DNA of 64,000 nucleotides. Source: Imperialibacter roseus. GTDB lineage: Bacteria; Bacteroidota; Bacteroidia; Cytophagales; Cyclobacteriaceae. Both the position numbers and the translations under genes were made by a program. The stretch spans positions 1,588,417-1,652,416 of the forward strand of contig NZ_CP136051.1 of NCBI RefSeq assembly GCF_032999765.1. Reading direction: 5' to 3'. Below the pieces are notes generated by a model. The model was given only the letters and a program-made list of their open reading frames with translations, did not search any database and was not told the origin of the DNA. This document shows positions 16,516-25,474 of the stretch, piece after piece (within the stretch, counting starts at the first letter, position 1; each line of letters begins with the position of its first letter).

Positions 16516-19464
16516 TTAATTCATTAGTTCATCAAAAGTGAGCGACACATAGTAGATAGCGCCAATATTGGGGCCGCCTAAGCTCTGGATATAATAGGTA
16601 TTGAGAATGTTGGAACCGCCAACTTTCAGCATCGATTTGATATTGGGCAACTTAAAGCTCATTTGCGCATCCACCGTGGTGTAAGCTGGCACCATTCCAA
16701 ACGCTGGTGCTACGAAAGACGACTGCCATTCGAACTCAGTTTGCCATCTCATGGCCACGTTGAAACCAATAATGTCCGTCAGTTTTCGGTTGGCAAACGA
16801 CACATTCACTTTGTGCTCAGGTGTGTTGTATTCAGCCAGGAAGTTTTCCGGCACATCGTTCAGCACGTTCCAGCTATGGTTGGCCGAAATGGTATATCCC
16901 CTGCTTAAATTGTAGGTAAGCCCAATAGCAGTGCCTTGCGATGTTACGGTCTGATCAATGTTGGTGTAAATCTGGAAAGTATTCAGATCAGTTCCGTTCA
17001 GAATTGTGGCGTAGTTGGGTGTGCCTACCAGTTCAGGGCTGGGAGCAGTGGCAGAGGTATACTCTGTCGCTTTTCTTATTCTGATTTGAGAAATAAAATC
17101 ATCATAGATATTATAATAATAGCCAGCATCGATCAGGAGTTTGTTTTGGATCAATGTTTTATAGCCGATTTCGAACGACTTCACCTGCTCTGGTTTCACT
17201 GGATTGAAAGTCGTTACGGGCGTCAGCAGGGCAATGTTGGCCGGGTTGAAGATTGCTGCCGGAGTCGCCCCCTGATTGAATACCGCTGTGCCGTAGTTCT
17301 GAACTGAAAAGCCTTCATAACCCAGTGGAACTCCAGTGCTTGACACTTCGGTAAGGTTGTACTTCTCAGCATATCTTGGAAGCCCCCCCAGCAGCCTGGC
17401 ACTGATGATGCTAAGGTCGATGTGCTGGCCTTGTGTGGTGGGTATTCTAAATCCGGTTTGGAACGACGCCCGCAGGTTGTGGTTTTCTTTGACCTTCCAA
17501 ACCGCTGAAAGCCTTGGGTTCACCCGTCCTTTGAAGTTCTGGTTTTTATCGTAGCGAACAGAGCCTGATAGTTTCACTTTGCGGTCGCCTATCCACTTGC
17601 CAAACTGTGTGTAGATACCCTGTTCTGCAATGGTGATGGGCGCATCTGCATCGTCAAAAATCGTTCCGCCGGAGTTGAGCTCATACAACCTGTAGCTGGC
17701 TCCAACTTGCAGTTCCATGAAGTCGATCTCATTTTTGAAGTCGTACTGACCTTCTGCATGATACAAGTTTGTACGGTCGTTGAATCCCGGACCTTTTGGA
17801 ACCACACCAACTAAAGCCCTTTTCTTTATGTCCTGAAATTCCTTCGAATTGGGGTCAAGTACAAACAGGTCATTGAAAACACCTCTTGCGTAGGCATGGC
17901 CCGCCTGCTGCACCTGAATTCTTTCGGCATCAGATAGTGCATTGACGTCGCCCGGAGCGTAACCCGAATTGTACAGATATCTAAGGTATTCTATACCGTA
18001 ATTGCCCAAAGCGCTCGAAACGTCAAAGTTAGGATTGACCCTTGCAGCGGCCAGGTCGTTGACCCTCTTGGCCAAAAACTCCGTGATATATGAATCTCCT
18101 GAGTTCTCTCTGGTTGTGTAAGCACGCACATAGAAATTATCACCTCTCAGCTGCAGCCGGTGTTGCATAATGCCGAAGTTGTTTAGAGAATACCTTTGAG
18201 CGCCGGTGTAGATACTAGTGCCCCAACCTCCGTTGAAGAGGTAACTCAATTCCATTCTATCGTTGGGGCGATAAAAAAGCCCCACGCTTGCTTTCTTGTT
18301 TTCAGCGCCGTAATCAATGAGATCAACCTCCTTGTATGGGGTGACTGAAACTACGTTGCTCGGAAGATCGCCAGCGGCGGCGTAGGTCTGGGCGGAAACA
18401 CCCGGCTCAAATACGGCGTTTCTGGCCAGCACATTCCAGTTGGCGCTGAGAGGGAAAATAGCGAGGTTGATGGAAGCCTCATCGCCCATATAGTGCAGCC
18501 TGTCCGACCCTGGGTTAGAGCTGAAACCTTCAGGCGTCCTGGCTATTTCCCGGTCTACATCGCTGGTGCCGTGCCAGTCCTCAGCCTTGCTGTAGGCGAG
18601 GTTTACTTTGAAGGCGAACTTGTTATTGAATGACTTGGCGTAACGAAGGGCGCCTTCGTAAAGGGGAGCGGCATCATGACCTGATTTTTCTCCGCCTCCC
18701 ACATGGTTAATACCCACTTTTGAGAAGGCACTCACGCCCTGGTATTCAAAGGGACTTTTACTGTTAACCAGTAGAATCCCGTTAAAAGCATTGGGGCCAT
18801 ATAGTGCAGACGAAGCACCCGGAATCAGTTCCACACTTTCTACATCCAGTTCTGATGGGCCATTTAAGTTGCCAATTGGAAAATTGAGAGCAGGAGCCTG
18901 CGTATCCATCCCGTCTGTAAGCTGCACAAATCTGGTGTTGCCGGTGTTGGCAAACCCTCTGGTATTGATGATTTGGAAGTTGATACTACTGCTGGTAACG
19001 TCGACTCCCTTTAGTGACGCAATGCCTTTGTAGTAATTGTCAGCAGCGGTGGACTGCACTGCCAGGATGTCCATCTTCTCGATAGATACCGGCGACTCAA
19101 GGATACTCTCTTCCACCCTGGAGGCTGAAATGACTACCTCCTGCCCGAGCATCGTTTGCTCCTGCATCTTGATGTCAATATTGCTCATGGCGGCATTGCT
19201 CACCACAAACTCCTGTGTGGTATACCCTATGTAGGATATTTGAAGCGTGAAAGGAGGCGCATCGCTGACGCTGAGTTTGAAGTTCCCATTGATGTCGGTT
19301 ACAGTACCCAACACCTTGCCCTTCACAAGGATGTTGACTCCGGCAAGTCCGTCGCCATTGGCAGCATCAGTTATTTTGCCCGAAATGCTGGTTTGAGCTA
19401 TCGCCGTTGACGCAGCGAATAAAAGTAGAAATAGTAAGTTTAAGCAAGTAGATATCTTCTTCAT
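16516..19464 (-). CDS. TonB-dependent outer membrane receptor
   Basis: A 982-residue protein: signal peptide (to about residue 23, AIAQ), carboxypeptidase-regulatory-like domain (about 25-110, ISGKITDAANGDGLAGVNI), plug (about 115-235, with VTSSSINFQIINTRGF and ELIPGASSALYGPNAF) and a beta barrel to the C-terminus. It imports a bulky ligand across the outer membrane using TonB energy. No SusD-like partner is next to it, so it is not a classical SusCD pair; the ligand may be a peptide, siderophore or lipid product. The neighbouring lipase-like lipoprotein might prepare its substrate, but that is inference. Confidence 0.93.
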   Translation of the reverse strand: MKKISTCLNLLFLLLFAASTAIAQTSISGKITDAANGDGLAGVNILVKGKVLGTVTDINGNFKLSVSDAPPFTLQISYIGYTTQEFVVSNAAMSNIDIKMQEQTMLGQEVVISASRVEESILESPVSIEKMDILAVQSTAADNYYKGIASLKGVDVTSSSINFQIINTRGFANTGNTRFVQLTDGMDTQAPALNFPIGNLNGPSELDVESVELIPGASSALYGPNAFNGILLVNSKSPFEYQGVSAFSKVGINHVGGGEKSGHDAAPLYEGALRYAKSFNNKFAFKVNLAYSKAEDWHGTSDVDREIARTPEGFSSNPGSDRLHYMGDEASINLAIFPLSANWNVLARNAVFEPGVSAQTYAAAGDLPSNVVSVTPYKEVDLIDYGAENKKASVGLFYRPNDRMELSYLFNGGWGTSIYTGAQRYSLNNFGIMQHRLQLRGDNFYVRAYTTRENSGDSYITEFLAKRVNDLAAARVNPNFDVSSALGNYGIEYLRYLYNSGYAPGDVNALSDAERIQVQQAGHAYARGVFNDLFVLDPNSKEFQDIKKRALVGVVPKGPGFNDRTNLYHAEGQYDFKNEIDFMELQVGASYRLYELNSGGTIFDDADAPITIAEQGIYTQFGKWIGDRKVKLSGSVRYDKNQNFKGRVNPRLSAVWKVKENHNLRASFQTGFRIPTTQGQHIDLSIISARLLGGLPRYAEKYNLTEVSSTGVPLGYEGFSVQNYGTAVFNQGATPAAIFNPANIALLTPVTTFNPVKPEQVKSFEIGYKTLIQNKLLIDAGYYYNIYDDFISQIRIRKATEYTSATAPSPELVGTPNYATILNGTDLNTFQIYTNIDQTVTSQGTAIGLTYNLSRGYTISANHSWNVLNDVPENFLAEYNTPEHKVNVSFANRKLTDIIGFNVAMRWQTEFEWQSSFVAPAFGMVPAYTTVDAQMSFKLPNIKSMLKVGGSNILNTYYIQSLGGPNIGAIYYVSLTFDELMN

Positions 19465-19699
19465 AGGGTCATTTTTAAGCTAATCCTTAAATCTAAATCT
19501 TTTTTTGAGAATTTGGCAAAGTGATTCTCTGTATGGGATATTTAAATAAGGTCTAATCAGGAGGCTTGTTTTGGCTGGTAATAATAAAGATATAACTATT
19601 GCATATACTTGAGCCATCGACGGGGCAAAATGTGACACATGGATTGCCTCTTGATAGGTATTTGCCTTATCTTATGAGCTCATTAAACACCCTTTTGCC

Positions 19700-20731
19700 A
19701 TGAAAGCCCTTGTGCTGGAAGCCTACAATCAATTTACGTATAAGGAAGTGCCCGACCCGAAGATCGCCGACAACGAAGTGCTGGTGAGAGTTAAAGCCGC
19801 CGGGATATGCGGCAGCGATGTTCATGGTATGGATGGCAGCTCCGGTAGAAGGCTTCCACCCGTTATTATGGGGCATGAGGCTGCCGGTGAAATAGCAGCA
19901 GTGGGGAGCAATGTGGCCAACTGGAAGGCGGGGGACAGGGTTACTTTCGATTCTACCATTTTTAAGAAAGATGACTGGTTTACACGACAAGGTCATTACC
20001 AGCTCAGTGATGGTAAAATGGTGGTGGGCGTGTCTACACCGGACTTCCGAAAAGATGGTGCCTTTGCAGAATATGTGGTATTGCCCGAGCACATTCTTTA
20101 TAAGCTTCCAGATGCCATTTCTTACACACAGGCCGCTTTTGTGGAACCAGCGGGGGTAGCGCTTCATGGCATTGAAATTACCCAACCCTCCATGACGGAT
20201 ATTGTGGTGGTGGTGGGAGTAGGCATGGTGGGCTCGTTTGTGCTTCAGCTACTAAAAATCAGAGGCTGCCGGAAAGTGATTGCCGTGGACATCGACGACT
20301 TTAAGCTGGACCTTGCCAGAAAGCTGGGTGCCGACCACGCCTTTCTGCCGGACGACCCGAAGTTGATGGAGACGGTGAAAGCCTTGACCGACGGACGTGG
20401 GGCTGATGTAGTGTTTGAGGTGGTGGGAGAGGAGGACAGTGTGAATACCTGTATCTCTGCTGTTCGCAAAGGAGGCAAAGTGACATTGATTGGCAATGTA
20501 ACTCCAACGATCAATTTTCCTGTGCAGTCGGTAGTTACCCGGGAAATAAGAGTGCAGGGATCGTGCGCCATTAATGGCGAATATCCTGCGGTGCTGGATT
20601 TGATTGCAACCGGTCGCCTGGACGTAACAAGTATTTTGTCGGCGGAGGTACCGTTATCCGAAGGTGCCGCCTGGTTTGATCGATTGTATAACAAAGAAAA
20701 AGGCCTCATGAAAGTGATGCTAAAGCCTTAA
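19700..20731 (+). CDS. Zinc-dependent medium-chain dehydrogenase lacking the structural zinc site
   Basis: A 343-residue alcohol/sugar-alcohol dehydrogenase-like protein. Catalytic zinc ligands are visible: Cys37 in CGSD, His59-Glu60 in MGHEAAGE and a Glu in VEPAG. The Rossmann fold is marked by VVVVGVGMVGSFVLQLL. The usual four-Cys structural zinc lobe is replaced by DSTIFKKDDWFTRQGHYQLS, with no Cys. It forms an operon with the Gfo/Idh/MocA gene 6 bases downstream, suggesting two steps of polyol, inositol or sugar-acid oxidation. Confidence 0.88.
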   Translation: MKALVLEAYNQFTYKEVPDPKIADNEVLVRVKAAGICGSDVHGMDGSSGRRLPPVIMGHEAAGEIAAVGSNVANWKAGDRVTFDSTIFKKDDWFTRQGHYQLSDGKMVVGVSTPDFRKDGAFAEYVVLPEHILYKLPDAISYTQAAFVEPAGVALHGIEITQPSMTDIVVVVGVGMVGSFVLQLLKIRGCRKVIAVDIDDFKLDLARKLGADHAFLPDDPKLMETVKALTDGRGADVVFEVVGEEDSVNTCISAVRKGGKVTLIGNVTPTINFPVQSVVTREIRVQGSCAINGEYPAVLDLIATGRLDVTSILSAEVPLSEGAAWFDRLYNKEKGLMKVMLKP

Positions 20732-20737
20732 GAAAAA

Positions 20738-21823
20738 ATGGAGAAAATTAGAGTAGGAGTAGTTGGAAGTGGAAAAGCCGCAGGCATGCATGCCGATGGC
20801 ATTGTCAATATCAAAAATGCCAGTCTCGTGGCGGTGCAAAGCCGAAGCAAGGAAAGAGGAGAGGCTTTTGCCGGGAAGTATGGGGCCAAGGCCTATCAGG
20901 ATATTGCCGACATGGTTTCGGCTGAAAAGCTGGATATGGTTACGGTCTGTTCACCCCATCCTAACCACCTTGAGGCGGTGGAAGCGGCTATGAGCCAGGG
21001 TGCGCACGTGCTGGTGGAAAAACCTCTGGCCTCCACGCTGGAAGACTGCGACGCCATGATTGCCGCCTCAAAGAAATACGGAAAGAAGCTGGGCATGGTA
21101 AGCCAGCGGCGTATTTTGCCAGCTTCGCAAAGGATTAGAAAGGCGATTGACGCCGGGAAGGTTGGCAGCCCTGCGCTGGGAATAGCCCAGCTGCTTGGCT
21201 GGCGTGGAGAAGACTACTATAAAAGCGACCCCTGGCGAGGTAGCTGGGAGCACGAAGGAGGCGGTGTGCTGGTGAACCAAGCCCCGCACCAAATCGATCT
21301 GCTGCAATGGTATATGGGTGGAGAAATGGAATCTTTGTATGGCGTATGGAACAATATCAATCACCCCTACATTGAAGTGGACGACACTGCGGTGGCGATC
21401 ATTAAGTTCAAAGGAGGTGGTATCGCCAACCTCATTTTGAGCAACTCTCAGAAGCCGGGGCTTTACGGAAAAGTACATATCCACGGCTCCAATGGCGCAT
21501 CTGTAGGTGTGCAAACCGACGGAGGAGCGATGTTCATTGCAGGTATCTCAAAAGTACAAGAGCCGCCCAAAACCGACCTTTGGACCGTGCCAGGGGAAGA
21601 AGGCCTGGTGGCGCAGTGGGAAAAAGAAGACGTCGACTTGTTTCACAGAGAGGATCCCATTGAATACTTCATAAGGGCCCAGAACCAGGACTTCGTGGAT
21701 GCGATCATCAATGACAGGCCGCCGATGGTAGATGGAAAAGAGGGTAGAAAAACTGTCGAGATATTCACGGCCATCTACCGCTCAATGAAAGAGGGGAAAG
21801 AGATTAAATGGCCTTTAATCTGA
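20738..21823 (+). CDS. Gfo/Idh/MocA-family oxidoreductase
   Basis: A 361-residue protein with an N-terminal NAD(P)-binding fold (VGVVGSGKAAGMHADGIVN) and EKPLAST, where the Lys is the conserved catalytic residue of the family. The C-terminal alpha/beta domain has GGGVLVNQAPHQIDLLQWY, with the conserved His-x3-Asp pair. It oxidises or reduces a sugar or cyclitol with NAD(P). No signal peptide, so it is cytoplasmic. Tightly linked to the preceding dehydrogenase. Confidence 0.92.
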   Translation: MEKIRVGVVGSGKAAGMHADGIVNIKNASLVAVQSRSKERGEAFAGKYGAKAYQDIADMVSAEKLDMVTVCSPHPNHLEAVEAAMSQGAHVLVEKPLASTLEDCDAMIAASKKYGKKLGMVSQRRILPASQRIRKAIDAGKVGSPALGIAQLLGWRGEDYYKSDPWRGSWEHEGGGVLVNQAPHQIDLLQWYMGGEMESLYGVWNNINHPYIEVDDTAVAIIKFKGGGIANLILSNSQKPGLYGKVHIHGSNGASVGVQTDGGAMFIAGISKVQEPPKTDLWTVPGEEGLVAQWEKEDVDLFHREDPIEYFIRAQNQDFVDAIINDRPPMVDGKEGRKTVEIFTAIYRSMKEGKEIKWPLI

Positions 21824-21828
21824 GATGC

Positions 21829-22179
21829 TCAATTGTCCGGTTCTGAGTCGACTATTTGTTTCAAGTGGTCGTTCAGTTCAGGTATCCTGTTTATGATGAC
21901 GTCCCAAACGATTTCATAGTCTACGCCGAAATAATCATGGATCAATTTATCTCTCATTTGAGCCATTCTTTTCCACTCCACCTGAGGGTACTTTGCTCGG
22001 TGTTCAAGATCTACTTTCTTTGAAGCTTCCCCAATAATTTCGATGCTTCGGACTATTGCCCGCTGCCACACCTCATCGGATTGTAAGTCGTCAAAAGACT
22101 TCCCTTCACTACTTTTCAGGATAAACTCCGTCTCGATCAGAATATGCTTTAGAAATTGAATCCAGCTAAAATTGGACAT
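21829..22179 (-). CDS. hepT: HepT-like HEPN toxin
   Basis: A 116-residue helical protein (start at 22179, MSNFSWIQFLKHIL; a start six codons upstream is possible). It carries the HepT catalytic motif R-x4-H-x-Y as Arg76, His81 and Tyr83 in RDKLIHDYFG and the family stretch VRSIEIIGEASKKV. HepT is an RNase toxin that is silenced when its partner MntA adds AMP units to the Tyr of that motif. It overlaps mntA by 14 bases and ends 5 bases from the convergent oxidoreductase stop codon. Confidence 0.9.
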   Translation of the reverse strand: MSNFSWIQFLKHILIETEFILKSSEGKSFDDLQSDEVWQRAIVRSIEIIGEASKKVDLEHRAKYPQVEWKRMAQMRDKLIHDYFGVDYEIVWDVIINRIPELNDHLKQIVDSEPDN

Positions 22180-22468
22180 ACTGAATTTCCTTTTCAATAT
22201 AGGGTCTAATGAGAGGGCTAAGAGATTCTGGTGTAACCAATTCTATGTTTCGTCCGAGAGAGCTTTCAAGGTAATCGATCAGTCCAATGAAGTTATCAAA
22301 GGACTTGGTACCTGGCTTATACTCTACAAGAATGTCAATATCACTTTCCGGGGTTTGCTCATTTCTGACAAACGAGCCGAAGAGGCCGAGTTTACTCACC
22401 CCAAACCGCTCAATTTCTGGCTGATGAGTTGTGATGAACTCAAGGATATGGTGCGATGAAAGCTTCAT
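22166..22468 (-). CDS. mntA: MntA-like minimal nucleotidyltransferase antitoxin
   Basis: A 100-residue nucleotidyltransferase with the active site GLFGSFVRNEQTPESDIDIL: GS at 31-32 and the metal-binding Asp43 and Asp45. It adds AMP to its cognate HEPN toxin. It lies upstream of hepT and overlaps it. Everything needed for activity appears intact. Confidence 0.9.
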   Translation of the reverse strand: MKLSSHHILEFITTHQPEIERFGVSKLGLFGSFVRNEQTPESDIDILVEYKPGTKSFDNFIGLIDYLESSLGRNIELVTPESLSPLIRPYIEKEIQYVQF

Positions 22469-22522
22469 TTTCGTTGCTTAGTCAAGTAAATATACAAACC
22501 ATTTGTCAGACAATGCATAGCC

Positions 22523-23872
22523 TCACACCCTCACTACGAAACTCGTCCCTGTTCCAATCTCCGTATTGACAGTAAGCGTTCCTTTATGCAGCCTGATGAT
22601 CTGCCGGCTGAGGCTGAGTCCAATGCCTGAACCCTGCTTTTTTGTTGTGTAGAAAGGGACGAAAATGTTGTCCAGGATGTCGGCTGGAATACCAGGGCCA
22701 TTGTCTGAGATTGAGATGATAACATTCCCGTTATCTTGCGTTGCGCTCATTTTGATAAGGGGAGAAGCGGTGGCTTCCACTGCTTCACCAGCGTTTTTTA
22801 CGAGGTTGATCAGCACCTGCTCAAACAGGTCTTTGTCGATGGTGATTTCCAGCCCGGCTGGCAAGGTCTCTGTCTCCAGCTTGATCTTCTTTTTGTCGAA
22901 GTCCTTCAAAAAGAGTTTTTCAACCTCGCTAAACAGTGTTGATACTTTTACTTTTTCAAATTTAGGAGGCTGAATGTTTGTCAAACTGCGGTAGGCCTCA
23001 ACAAACCTGACGAGGCCTTTGCTGCGGTTTTCTATCGTTTTCAGGCTATCGACAACGTCCTTCGCCGACTCGTCGTCCAGGTCTGAAAGGGGCAGCGGCT
23101 GACCAGCCTCGTCCTCGAGCATCTCTCTTATCACAGACGTAAGCGTGGAAATAGGAATGGCCGAATTCATAATTTCATGTGTCAGCACCCTGATCAGCTT
23201 TTGCCATGAGTCGAGTTCCCTTTCTTCCAACTCATTCCTAATGTCCTGAAAGGAGATAATGCGGTATTGGGTGTTCTTCACCGTAATGGAAGAGCATTGA
23301 ACCGATAGGTTGTAAAGCTCCTTGTGCAAGAGCTTTGTGAGGATTCGCTGACCCGGTTCCAAAGCGGCGATGGTGTCGTAAAAGCGTTCGTCCACATTGC
23401 GGAGCGAGCCTATATTTCTAATGAACTTCTTGCCCGTGAGCTCAGTAAAAGAACGGTTATAGATCAGCACTTCGCCTTTTGGGTCGGCTACAACAAGGGC
23501 CACCCTCACATGCTCCACAATGGTTTGAAGAAACAGGTATTGCGACTCCCGCTCGGAGCTTAGCTGATGGAAAACTCTGATGATTTCGGAATAGGCAAAC
23601 TTCAGGTCGTCGACCCGGAAGCGGGCCGTGTGCCCTGAAAAGGAATTCGTGAAATCGCCCTGTTTGATAGCAGAAAGGAAATTGTAGAGTTCCCTTCGGT
23701 AGATTTCCACATAACGAAACAAGGATACCGTGGCAATGGCAGTAAACAGGATCAGCCAGCAGCCAGCCAGCCAGAAGTCGGTGCTCATAATGATGTACAT
23801 GCCTGCGTAGCCGAGCACCAGAATGACGGCAATGCGAGCGACTACCTGCCAGCGAAACCTGTCAAAAACCAT
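22523..23872 (-). CDS. PAS-domain sensor histidine kinase (NtrY/AtoS-like)
   Basis: A 449-residue protein with two N-terminal membrane helices (about 10-30 and 34-52), a HAMP-like linker, a PAS domain (about 110-215), then a HisKA-like helix pair with His232 in LTHEIMNS and an ATPase domain (NLVKNAGEA, SDNGPGI, GSGIGLSLS). It has almost no periplasmic loop, so the signal is probably sensed in the membrane or by PAS in the cytoplasm. Its start overlaps the end of the sigma-54 regulator gene by 11 bases, so the two are a translationally coupled two-component pair. Confidence 0.93.
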   Translation of the reverse strand: MVFDRFRWQVVARIAVILVLGYAGMYIIMSTDFWLAGCWLILFTAIATVSLFRYVEIYRRELYNFLSAIKQGDFTNSFSGHTARFRVDDLKFAYSEIIRVFHQLSSERESQYLFLQTIVEHVRVALVVADPKGEVLIYNRSFTELTGKKFIRNIGSLRNVDERFYDTIAALEPGQRILTKLLHKELYNLSVQCSSITVKNTQYRIISFQDIRNELEERELDSWQKLIRVLTHEIMNSAIPISTLTSVIREMLEDEAGQPLPLSDLDDESAKDVVDSLKTIENRSKGLVRFVEAYRSLTNIQPPKFEKVKVSTLFSEVEKLFLKDFDKKKIKLETETLPAGLEITIDKDLFEQVLINLVKNAGEAVEATASPLIKMSATQDNGNVIISISDNGPGIPADILDNIFVPFYTTKKQGSGIGLSLSRQIIRLHKGTLTVNTEIGTGTSFVVRV

Positions 23873-25232
23873 ACTTTTTCATTTTGCGGTACAGTGTGGT
23901 GCGGCCCATGCCCATTTCGTCAGCCGCTTTGGTCAGGTTACCTTCCCATTTTTTGATGGCCTTTTGAATGAGCTGCTTTTCCATTTCATCTTTTTGGAGC
24001 ACTTCGTTCACCAGGCTGGGTTGGGGCTTTTTGTCGAGTGGGAAATCATCGGCGGTCAGCTCAGTCGCATCGGCCATAATCACCGCCCTTTCCATCGTAT
24101 GTTGCAGCTCACGGATGTTGCCAGGCCAGGGGTACTGGTCTAGCTTTTTTAAAGCCGACTTGTTCAGCGACAGCTGCCGCTTGTTGTATTTGCTGGCGTA
24201 CAAGTTAAGGTAATGCTCCGCTAGTAACGCCACGTCGCCGGTTCTCGACCTGAGAGGCGGAAGTGTTATTTCAACTGTGTTGATCCGATACAATAAATCT
24301 TGCCGGAATTCTCCACTCTCTATCACCTGGTCCAGCTGGATATTGGTGGCAGAAATTAGCCTTATGTCAATATCTACGGGGCGATTGGAGCCGATAGGCG
24401 TCACCTGCCGGGCCTGCAGCACCGTGAGTAACTTCGACTGCTGGGTGGTGGTAAGGTTGCCAATTTCATCCAAAAACAGCGTGCCGCCCGATGCTATTTC
24501 CAGCCGTCCCTGCCGGTCTTCCTTAGCATCAGTAAAGGCTCCCTTTTTGTGCCCAAACAGCTCCGATTCGAACAGACTTTCTGCCAGAGAGCCAAGATCA
24601 ACTTTAATGAAAGGCTCTTTTGCCCGAAGTGACTGACGGTAGATCTCCCTGGCTACCAGCTCTTTGCCTGTTCCGTTTTCACCAAGGATAAGCACGTTGG
24701 CGTCTGTTTTTGCTACTTTTTCTATCGCTTCAAACACAGGAGCCATCACATCGGAGCGACTGATCATGTCGGGAAACGCCTTGTCGATGTCGCCAGTTAT
24801 TACCTTTTCTCTCGATTTTAGCTTTTGCACCTCCTTTTTGGAGCGGGAAAGCTGGAAGACGTTTTCGACGGTTGCTATCAGCTTTTCTCTTTCCCATGGC
24901 TTCACCAGAAAATCGATGGCCCCGATTTTCATGGCTTCAACCGCCAGCTGGATGTCGCCATAGGCGGTGTTCATAATGACGTGCGCCTGCGAATCAAGCT
25001 TAAGTATTTCTCTCAGCCAAAAGAGTCCTTCGTTCCCGCTGGTTTGTCCATGAGAGAAGTTCATGTCAAGCAGAATCACATCGAAGGCAGTTTTCTCCAA
25101 TAGCCTTGGAAGTCGCTTTGGGTCGGTTTCGGTATGCACCTCACCAAATCGCTGCTTGAGCACCAGCTTGGCAGTATAGAGCACGTCCTCGTCGTCTTCA
25201 ATGATCAGTATATTGGCGTTGAGCTTGGGCAT
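23862..25232 (-). CDS. Sigma-54-dependent response regulator (NtrC/AtoC family)
   Basis: 456 residues from the ATG at 25232 (an upstream extension to 25283 runs through a hairpin). Receiver domain with phospho-acceptor Asp56 in LLDMNF; AAA+ domain with Walker A GENGTGKE, sigma-54 contact loop GAFTDA (usual GAFTGA, Gly to Asp in the fifth position) and Walker B GGTLFLDEIGN; C-terminal Fis-type helix-turn-helix (LTKAADEMGMGRTTLYRKMKK). It activates sigma-54 promoters from distant sites. It is divergent from the permease array, and matching paired upstream sites stand before each permease unit, so it is the likely activator of all three. Confidence 0.94.
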   Translation of the reverse strand: MPKLNANILIIEDDEDVLYTAKLVLKQRFGEVHTETDPKRLPRLLEKTAFDVILLDMNFSHGQTSGNEGLFWLREILKLDSQAHVIMNTAYGDIQLAVEAMKIGAIDFLVKPWEREKLIATVENVFQLSRSKKEVQKLKSREKVITGDIDKAFPDMISRSDVMAPVFEAIEKVAKTDANVLILGENGTGKELVAREIYRQSLRAKEPFIKVDLGSLAESLFESELFGHKKGAFTDAKEDRQGRLEIASGGTLFLDEIGNLTTTQQSKLLTVLQARQVTPIGSNRPVDIDIRLISATNIQLDQVIESGEFRQDLLYRINTVEITLPPLRSRTGDVALLAEHYLNLYASKYNKRQLSLNKSALKKLDQYPWPGNIRELQHTMERAVIMADATELTADDFPLDKKPQPSLVNEVLQKDEMEKQLIQKAIKKWEGNLTKAADEMGMGRTTLYRKMKKYGF

Positions 25233-25251
25233 GTTTGTAAAAATCGTTCTG

Positions 25252-25299
25252 AACCCTCCAAGGGCTAATCTTCGATATGGCAAGAGCCCTTGGAGGGTT
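25252..25299. repeat. Perfect 15-bp inverted repeat upstream of the sigma-54 regulator
   Basis: AACCCTCCAAGGGCT (25252-25266) and its exact complement (25285-25299) flank an 18-base loop. It lies 20-67 bases upstream of the regulator ATG, so it would be in its leader or just before its promoter. The same 15 bases recur at 63941-63955, so it is a dispersed element rather than a unique control site. Confidence 0.75.
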
Positions 25300-25320
25300 A
25301 GTGCCAGAAATATATAAACT

Positions 25321-25358
25321 GTTCCACAATGAAACGAAAAATTGTTTCAATGTGAAAC
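25321..25358 (+). promoter_or_regulatory. Paired upstream activator sites, permease unit 1
   Basis: Site 1 GTTCCACAATGAAAC (25321-25335) and site 2 GTTTCAATGTGAAAC (25344-25358), 23 bp apart. Site 2 is a perfect dyad (GTTTCA-N3-TGAAAC) that extends to 10-bp arms at 25340-25362. The same paired arrangement precedes the other two permease units. They probably bind the adjacent Fis-type regulator. Confidence 0.75.
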
Positions 25359-25423
25359 AATTATAATGGTGTTAAGCAAGTTTTTAATTTGCAATTATTT
25401 GATATTCAGCATTTTGAATATTA

Positions 25424-25438
25424 TGGCATTCGGTTTGG
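25424..25438 (+). promoter_or_regulatory. Sigma-54-type -24/-12 promoter, permease unit 1
   Basis: TGGCA at 25424-25428 and TTTGG at 25434-25438 give the GG and TG doublets the spacing that sigma-54 requires (11 bases from the second G of the -24 element to the G of the -12 element). Predicted start near 25449, leaving about 25 bases to the ATG at 25475. Confidence 0.65.
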
Positions 25439-25474
25439 CGTATAATGGTTCCGTCACCATAAGCGAATAAGGTT

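Noticed and set aside
16936-17307. Rightward 123-codon open frame inside the TonB receptor gene
   Set aside because: Reverse-strand shadow of the beta-barrel region without protein features.
25340-25362. Perfect dyad as a terminator
   Set aside because: No T run follows, the position is far upstream of any gene end, and the same dyad recurs at fixed spacing before other permease promoters.
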